Positions 50,938-55,624 of a stretch of DNA of 55,624 nt are shown here, piece after piece (the stretch's first letter is position 1; each line of letters opens with the position of its first letter). The position numbers and the translations under genes are program-made. Location of the stretch: positions 1 to 55,624 of the forward strand of contig JALCOL010000014.1 in assembly GCA_022649665.1 (NCBI GenBank). The letters are read 5' to 3'. The notes below the pieces were generated by a model that worked only from the letters and a program-made list of their open reading frames with translations, ran no database searches and was not told the origin of the DNA. Origin of the DNA: Enterococcaceae bacterium. GTDB taxonomy: Bacteria > Bacillota > Bacilli > Lactobacillales > Enterococcaceae.

Positions 50938-52095
50938 ATGAAGCTTTTGCACACATCCGATTGGCATATCGGGAAACAAATCAAAGGGTATCCGCTTTTG
51001 CCGGCCCAAGAAGATGCCTTTGAACAGCTGCGAAAGATCGCCAAAGAAGAACAGGTCGACGGGATCATCATTGCCGGTGACTTGTTTGACCGGGCGATCC
51101 CGCCGGTCGAAGCGGTCGAAGCAGCGGATGACATGCTGCGGCGTTTGAACTTGGAGGACGGTTTTCCGCTTTATATCGTCAGTGGCAATCACGACGGGGC
51201 TGAGCGTCTCCATTTTGCGACGGAATGGATGAAAGCCCGCGAGCTCCATCTGGTCACAAAATTGCAAGACGCTTTTACACCAGTCGAAACGCCGGAAGTA
51301 CAGCTCTTTTTCCTGCCGTTTTTCGACCCGCTCGATGCGCGCATTTATTACGGCGAACCACCTAAAAAAATGCGCACGATCACCCAGGCACTGGAGCGGA
51401 TCATACCGGAAATGGTCGAACGATTCGATCCGGCCAAAAAACACTTGCTGATCACACATTTTCACGTGACCGGCAGCCGCAACGAAGATTTTGAACGCAC
51501 TAGCGAAACACCCTCGACGGTCGGCGGACTTCTCGGGGTCCCGCTGCAGATGTTTGCCGACTTCGATTATGTCGCACTCGGCCACTTGCACACGCGCCGG
51601 GCTTCTCCAAGCGCGCACATTCGCTACAGCGGATCGCTCGTCAAATACAATACGCTGGAGATCGGGCAAGAAAAAGGGGTCTCGCTGATCGAAACGCAGC
51701 CGGACGGCTTTTCCGAGCGCTTCATCCCGCTCAAAGAAACGTTTCCGTGGATCAAACTGCGCGGGACCCTCGAAACCTTGCGCGATCCGGAGTTTTACCG
51801 GCAATATCCGCGCGGCGGCCAAGCCTTTTATCAAATCGAACTGACCGAGGCGCCGCATGTAAACGGCGTCAACCACTTGCTGCAGCATATTTACGGTCAA
51901 GTCGTCGAGATCCGCTATCCGCGCCAAACAGGGAAAACGCGCGATCCATTATTCAGTCAGCCGCAACAAAAGCTGCCGCCGGAAGAGCAAGTCGCTGCTT
52001 TTTTTGAAAAAGTAACGGAGCAGCCGCTGAGTGAAAAACAACGCAAATTGGTGCAGGAGAGTCTCATCAAGATCGAAAAGGAGCTGGAGGAATGA
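50938..52095 (+). CDS. sbcD: Exonuclease subunit SbcD
   Basis: 385 residues, the Mre11-like phosphoesterase. Metal motifs: HTSDWHIGK (Asp8, His10), AGDLFDR, SGNHDG and LGHLHTRR. Together with SbcC it cleaves hairpins and DNA ends. ATG 50938 follows GGAGTGGAGCAC; an earlier ATG at 50911 has no ribosome site. The stop overlaps sbcC by four bases. Confidence 0.96.
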   Translation: MKLLHTSDWHIGKQIKGYPLLPAQEDAFEQLRKIAKEEQVDGIIIAGDLFDRAIPPVEAVEAADDMLRRLNLEDGFPLYIVSGNHDGAERLHFATEWMKARELHLVTKLQDAFTPVETPEVQLFFLPFFDPLDARIYYGEPPKKMRTITQALERIIPEMVERFDPAKKHLLITHFHVTGSRNEDFERTSETPSTVGGLLGVPLQMFADFDYVALGHLHTRRASPSAHIRYSGSLVKYNTLEIGQEKGVSLIETQPDGFSERFIPLKETFPWIKLRGTLETLRDPEFYRQYPRGGQAFYQIELTEAPHVNGVNHLLQHIYGQVVEIRYPRQTGKTRDPLFSQPQQKLPPEEQVAAFFEKVTEQPLSEKQRKLVQESLIKIEKELEE

Positions 52096-55000
52096 AGCCG
52101 ATCACGTTAGCAATGAAAAATTTTGGTCCCTATCAAGAGGTCAAGATCGATTTCTCGACTTTTGAGGCCCAAGCGAACCAGCTTTTTTTGATCAGCGGAC
52201 CGACCGGTGCCGGCAAAACAACGATTTTCGACGGGATGACTTATGCTTTGTACGGCGTCAGCTCCAGCGACCGCGATGCCAAAGAACTGCGAAGCGACTT
52301 TGCTGCCGAGGAAGAGCAGACAAAAGTCGAGTTTGTGTTCGAACACCATGGCAAGTTTTACCGCGTTGTGCGCACGCCTGCGCAAGAGATCAAGCGGCGC
52401 AAAACGCCGCGCCCAGCCACACAAACGATTTCGGAGGTCTCTTATCCCGCTCTGATCCCGCTGGGAAGTGCTTTTACCAAGAGCGGAGAAGTCAAAGCAT
52501 TCGTAGAAGAATTATTAGGCCTGAACGCCGATCAATTTCGGCAGATCATTCTGCTGCCGCAAAACGAATTTCGCAAATTTTTACTCGCGCCGAGTGAAGA
52601 CAAAGAGACGATCTTGCGGAAACTTTTTGATACCGGGCGTTTTCGCCGCTTGATGGAAATGATCAAAGAACGCCAAAGCGGCCAGGAGAAAGAGCTGCAG
52701 GAGCTGGAGAATAATCTAGCGCATCGTTTGCAGGATATTCCATGGGGAGCGGAGGCAGCCGAGCAGCCGAATGAAGAAAAAATCCTTTCATTGCAAGCTT
52801 TGCTGAAAACAGAGCAGGAAAAAAATATACAGCTCATTCAGGCGGAGGAAAAAGCCCGTCAAGCGGCCGAAGCGGCGGAGAAGCAATACGATGCGGCGGT
52901 TGAACTTGAGCAGTTTTGGCAGCAGCTGGCGCAGGCCGAAACAGCGCTGAGCACAGAGCGAAAACGCAAAGACGAGATCGCGCAAGCCAAAGAGACGCTC
53001 ATCTGTTTAGATTGGGCAGAAAAGCAGCTCAAAGAAGACCAAGCGCTTCACCAGCTCACTGATCAAGAAAAAGAGCTGGCGGTCCGCCGCGAAGCAGCAC
53101 AGAAAGTACGAAAAGCGGCGCTGCTCGATCAGCAGCTTCATCAGCTCGAGCAGGATGCATTGGCAGAGAAAAATGGGCAATATCTTGATTCAAAAACGCA
53201 GCTTGCCGCCGTCGAAAGCCGCTTTTTGCCCAAAGCGATCCAAAAAGAGCGGGTCGTCCAAGAACAGAAGAAGCTGGCGAGTCTCAATGAGCAGTTGGAA
53301 AAGACGCTCAGCAAAGTAAAAAAACGCATCGCACTCACGGAAACGAGAAAAAAAGAGCGGGAAAAAGCAGCCCGCCAATTGCCGGACCTGAAAGAATTCG
53401 GCTGGTTTTTGCAGCAGGCTGAAAAAGAATTTGCTGCCGAGCAAGCAACGCTGGCAAAAATCAAAACGACTGCGAAAAAGCGGGAAAAAGCAGCAGCGGC
53501 AGTGATCGATCAAGAAAAACTGCTCCAAATACGTGAAGGCGCACAAAAGCAGGCCGAACAAACGCATCACGACGCGCTGAAAGCACAGAACGACTTGATC
53601 ATTGTGAAGCTTCGGCAGGAATTAAAAGAGGGAGAAGCGTGTCCGGTCTGCGGCAGTACCGCACATCCCGATGCACAGAGACTTGCCAAAGAGAAATCAA
53701 CGGAGTTTTCCGAAGAGCTGCATACCGCGACTGAAAATGTGCAAGTGAGCGAAAAAAAGCTTGTTGCAGCAATGGACGCCCGCCGCGATGTTTCTGCCGC
53801 TTTGCAAGCCGCTAGCGAAAGAGAGAAACAGCTGACGAGCGATGAAAATGAATTGATCCATACCCAGCAAATCAATGCGGCGGAACTTCTGGAGCGCTGG
53901 TGCGCCCGTTTGCCGGAAGCGCCGAAAGAAGCGACGTTGAAGAGCGCGATGACGGCCCTCAAGGCATATGGACAAGTCCTGAAAGAAAAGACGCAACAGC
54001 TGGCAGAAGATGTAGAAAATGCCCAGAAAGCCCTTGATCAGCTGCAGGGGGATCAAGAAAGCAAACAGTCGGAATGGCAGACGAATCATGGGCGCAAAGC
54101 GGCCCTTGAAGCGCAGCTCGAAGAGATCACGCGCGAGATCCCCGAACTGGAAAGTGTTTCGACCCTTCAAGAGCGTCAAAGCATTTTGCGGCAGTTTCTC
54201 AGCAATTTTGAAAAACGCATGCAAGAATTTCAGCAGAAAAAAATCGAGATCGAAAAAAAACTGGCAGCCAGCCAGCAAGCGATGCAGCAGTTGGAGCGCG
54301 AATCTGCAGTACTGACTGGTAAGCTCCAGGCCGCCCAAACAGCGGCGGAACAAATGCGGAATAAGCGCCCTTCAAGTGCAGCGCTCGAAAAGCTGCCGGA
54401 ATATCAGCACGCGATCCAAGTAGGCCAAATCGATCGATTGAAGCAGGAAATCACGCGTCATGAAGAGCGCCTGGAGCTTTTGACCAGCAAAAAGGAAACG
54501 CTGCAGCAAGTGATCGCGTCGCGCCCGCATCCCGATTTGACTGTGCTGGCAGTGGAAAAAAACAGACAAAGAGAAGTCGCACGTGAAAAACTGCTGGCGG
54601 CTTCCAAACAGGCAAGTTTGGTGGAACAGCTGACAAAGAAAACGGCTGAGATCCTGCATGCCGCTGCTGAACTTGAAAAAAAGAGCGAGGCACAAAAAGA
54701 ATATTTTGCTTTAAATGAAGCTCTCCAAGGCAGAAATCCGCTGAAGCTCGGCCTGGAACGTTTTATCTTGCAGCGCTATCTGGCGGAAGTGCTGCAGCAC
54801 GCCAATGAGCACTATCTGCCGCTTTTATCGAGCGGCCGCTATTTGTTCACGCTGAAAAAGGAAAAGGCCTCCTACGCGAAACAGACTGGGTTGGAGATCG
54901 AAGTATTCGACGGCGACACGAATGAAGAACGCCCGGCAAATACGCTTTCAGGCGGTGAAAGTTTCATCGCTTCTTTAGCGCTCGCGCTATCGCTGGCGGA

Positions 55001-55241
55001 AGTCGTCCAAGAAAGCAGCGGAAAGGCCAGTGTTGAAGCCTTGTTCATCGATGAGGGATTCGGTTCGCTCGATGATGAAACGCTTGAAAAGGCGCTTGCC
55101 GCGCTCGAGGCGATCGGCCAGACTGGGCGGCTCGTCGGAGTGATCTCGCACGTCCAAGAACTGAAACGCGCGATCGCTTCCCAGCTGATGATCGTCAAGT
55201 GCGGGGACGGGACAAGCAAAGTCAAAATTGAATTTTCTTGA
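52092..55241 (+). CDS. sbcC: Exonuclease subunit SbcC (SMC-like ATPase)
   Basis: 1049 residues, the Rad50-like partner. Walker A GPTGAGKT is at 36-43. Two long coiled-coil arms flank the zinc hook CPVCG (Cys517, Cys520), which lies at the middle of the chain as expected. The C-terminal ABC signature TLSGGESFIASLALALSLAE and Walker B ALFIDEGFGSLDDETL complete the ATPase head. The gene overlaps sbcD (ATGA). Bases 55242-55280 after the stop hold only the start of an intergenic repeat. Confidence 0.96.
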   Translation: MKPITLAMKNFGPYQEVKIDFSTFEAQANQLFLISGPTGAGKTTIFDGMTYALYGVSSSDRDAKELRSDFAAEEEQTKVEFVFEHHGKFYRVVRTPAQEIKRRKTPRPATQTISEVSYPALIPLGSAFTKSGEVKAFVEELLGLNADQFRQIILLPQNEFRKFLLAPSEDKETILRKLFDTGRFRRLMEMIKERQSGQEKELQELENNLAHRLQDIPWGAEAAEQPNEEKILSLQALLKTEQEKNIQLIQAEEKARQAAEAAEKQYDAAVELEQFWQQLAQAETALSTERKRKDEIAQAKETLICLDWAEKQLKEDQALHQLTDQEKELAVRREAAQKVRKAALLDQQLHQLEQDALAEKNGQYLDSKTQLAAVESRFLPKAIQKERVVQEQKKLASLNEQLEKTLSKVKKRIALTETRKKEREKAARQLPDLKEFGWFLQQAEKEFAAEQATLAKIKTTAKKREKAAAAVIDQEKLLQIREGAQKQAEQTHHDALKAQNDLIIVKLRQELKEGEACPVCGSTAHPDAQRLAKEKSTEFSEELHTATENVQVSEKKLVAAMDARRDVSAALQAASEREKQLTSDENELIHTQQINAAELLERWCARLPEAPKEATLKSAMTALKAYGQVLKEKTQQLAEDVENAQKALDQLQGDQESKQSEWQTNHGRKAALEAQLEEITREIPELESVSTLQERQSILRQFLSNFEKRMQEFQQKKIEIEKKLAASQQAMQQLERESAVLTGKLQAAQTAAEQMRNKRPSSAALEKLPEYQHAIQVGQIDRLKQEITRHEERLELLTSKKETLQQVIASRPHPDLTVLAVEKNRQREVAREKLLAASKQASLVEQLTKKTAEILHAAAELEKKSEAQKEYFALNEALQGRNPLKLGLERFILQRYLAEVLQHANEHYLPLLSSGRYLFTLKKEKASYAKQTGLEIEVFDGDTNEERPANTLSGGESFIASLALALSLAEVVQESSGKASVEALFIDEGFGSLDDETLEKALAALEAIGQTGRLVGVISHVQELKRAIASQLMIVKCGDGTSKVKIEFS

Positions 55242-55260
55242 AGATTGAACACAATCAAAA

Positions 55261-55280
55261 AAGAGGCTGGGACAAAAGTC
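55261..55280 (+). repeat. Dispersed intergenic repeat, copy R5, cut by the insertion sequence
   Basis: AAGAGGCTGGGACAAAAGTC is identical to one arm of R4 (33748-33767). In R4 this is followed by ATGTCCCAGCCTC, but here the insertion sequence begins at 55281. The IS has landed in, or directly next to, the hairpin of this copy. Confidence 0.7.
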
Positions 55281-55624
55281 GGCTCTTCGTCAAATAGTGT
55301 TGGTGAGCTTTCAAACTGAATAAAATGTAGTGGATCCCAAGCGAGCAGAAAAGCCCGCTTGGGATTTTTTATTTCAAGAAAATGGATCCTTTTAAGCAGT
55401 TTTTCCTGCGCGGAGAATGGAATGATCTTGAAAAATAAGCCCTTGGATCATGTAGATCCGCGCGCGGAAGTTCAAGAAATTTCGATAGCCATAGGCTACT
55501 CTTTTCATGACTTTGATCTTGTTGTTTGTTCCTTCGACCGGGCCGTTGCTGTAGTTGACCCGCAGGGCATTTTCGATCCCTGAGCGGTAACGGCGGAAAA
55601 AGGTGAGCTTCTTGCGGAACCACT
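55281..55624 (-). mobile_element. ISL3-family insertion sequence, 3' part (runs off the window)
   Basis: The element starts at its GGCTCTTCG terminus (55281) and continues past the window end. It has a 3' untranslated part of about 110 bases with a terminator-like hairpin (about 55336-55367) and the 3' end of the transposase gene on the minus strand. A second, slightly different copy's tail is at 1-127 in opposite orientation. Confidence 0.9.
55392..55624 (-). CDS. ISL3-family transposase, C-terminal part
   Basis: The minus strand is open from the window edge to TAA at 55392-55394, giving the last 77 or so residues. They include YSNGPVEGTNNKIKVMKR and VAYGYRNFLNFRARIYM, hallmarks of the DDE domain end of ISL3-family transposases (the glutamate in VEGTN is the catalytic E). 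The N-terminal zinc-binding and helix-turn-helix domains lie outside the window. Open frames in other phases at this place are shadows. Confidence 0.93.
   Translation of the reverse strand, partial: WFRKKLTFFRRYRSGIENALRVNYSNGPVEGTNNKIKVMKRVAYGYRNFLNFRARIYMIQGLIFQDHSILRAGKTA

Overview
The window looks like a chromosomal segment of an Enterococcus or a very close lactic-acid Firmicute. This is inferred from gene content: a copYZA copper operon, Gls24/AmaP general stress proteins, a haem catalase of the KatA type, and the pcrA-ligA-camS-gatCAB-dagK block. Strong AGGAGG-type ribosome binding sites and intergenic elements containing GAGGCTGGGACAAAAGT also point to this group. The species cannot be fixed from the sequence alone.

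Both ends lie inside copies of one ISL3-family insertion sequence in opposite orientation, with their 3' ends facing inward. Bases 1-127 are the tail of one copy and 55281-55624 hold the 3' part of the other. The bracketed DNA carries essential genes, so a contig broken at repeats is more likely than a composite transposon.

Layout. 0-2 kb: a MerR regulator whose 3' end is cut by the IS, and two paralogous TetR regulators. 2-4.6 kb: a two-gene ABC exporter. 4.6-6 kb: the gls24 / DUF2273 / amaP envelope-stress operon (minus strand). 6-9.4 kb: katA, an NADPH-FMN reductase and a D-2-hydroxyacid dehydrogenase. 9.5-12.5 kb: copY-copZ-copA with two cop boxes. 12.8-16.6 kb: an ECF vitamin-type transporter (YkoE, YkoD, YkoC) in an operon with a cysteine-rich DUF169 protein. 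16.7-19.7 kb: an Fe-S helicase with an N-terminal PD-(D/E)XK nuclease domain, overlapping a small S51-like gene. 19.8-27 kb: ltaS, an rRNA methyltransferase, aroD, gdhA, pgi. 27.2-31.6 kb: a 1463-residue secreted chitinase with two GH18 catalytic domains. 31.7-38.7 kb: a metallophosphoesterase and a DUF218 membrane protein, a BaeRF6 protein, cardiolipin synthase, an HsmA-like membrane protein and a CLC channel/exchanger. 38.8-49 kb: pcrA-ligA-camS-gatC-gatA-gatB-dagK-nitroreductase, all co-directional and mostly overlapping. 49.1-55.2 kb: an RlmCD-type methyltransferase with a small XRE regulator (minus strand), then sbcD-sbcC.

The genes are mainly housekeeping (replication and repair, Glu-tRNA(Gln) amidation, lipoteichoic acid and cardiolipin synthesis, central metabolism), with stress and niche functions between them (copper export, catalase, chitin use). 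The least understood parts are the YkoEDC-DUF169 operon, the helicase-nuclease with its overlapping partner, the BaeRF6 gene, and a dispersed intergenic repeat family whose hairpins keep their structure while their sequence changes. I saw no tRNA, rRNA, CRISPR array or prophage.
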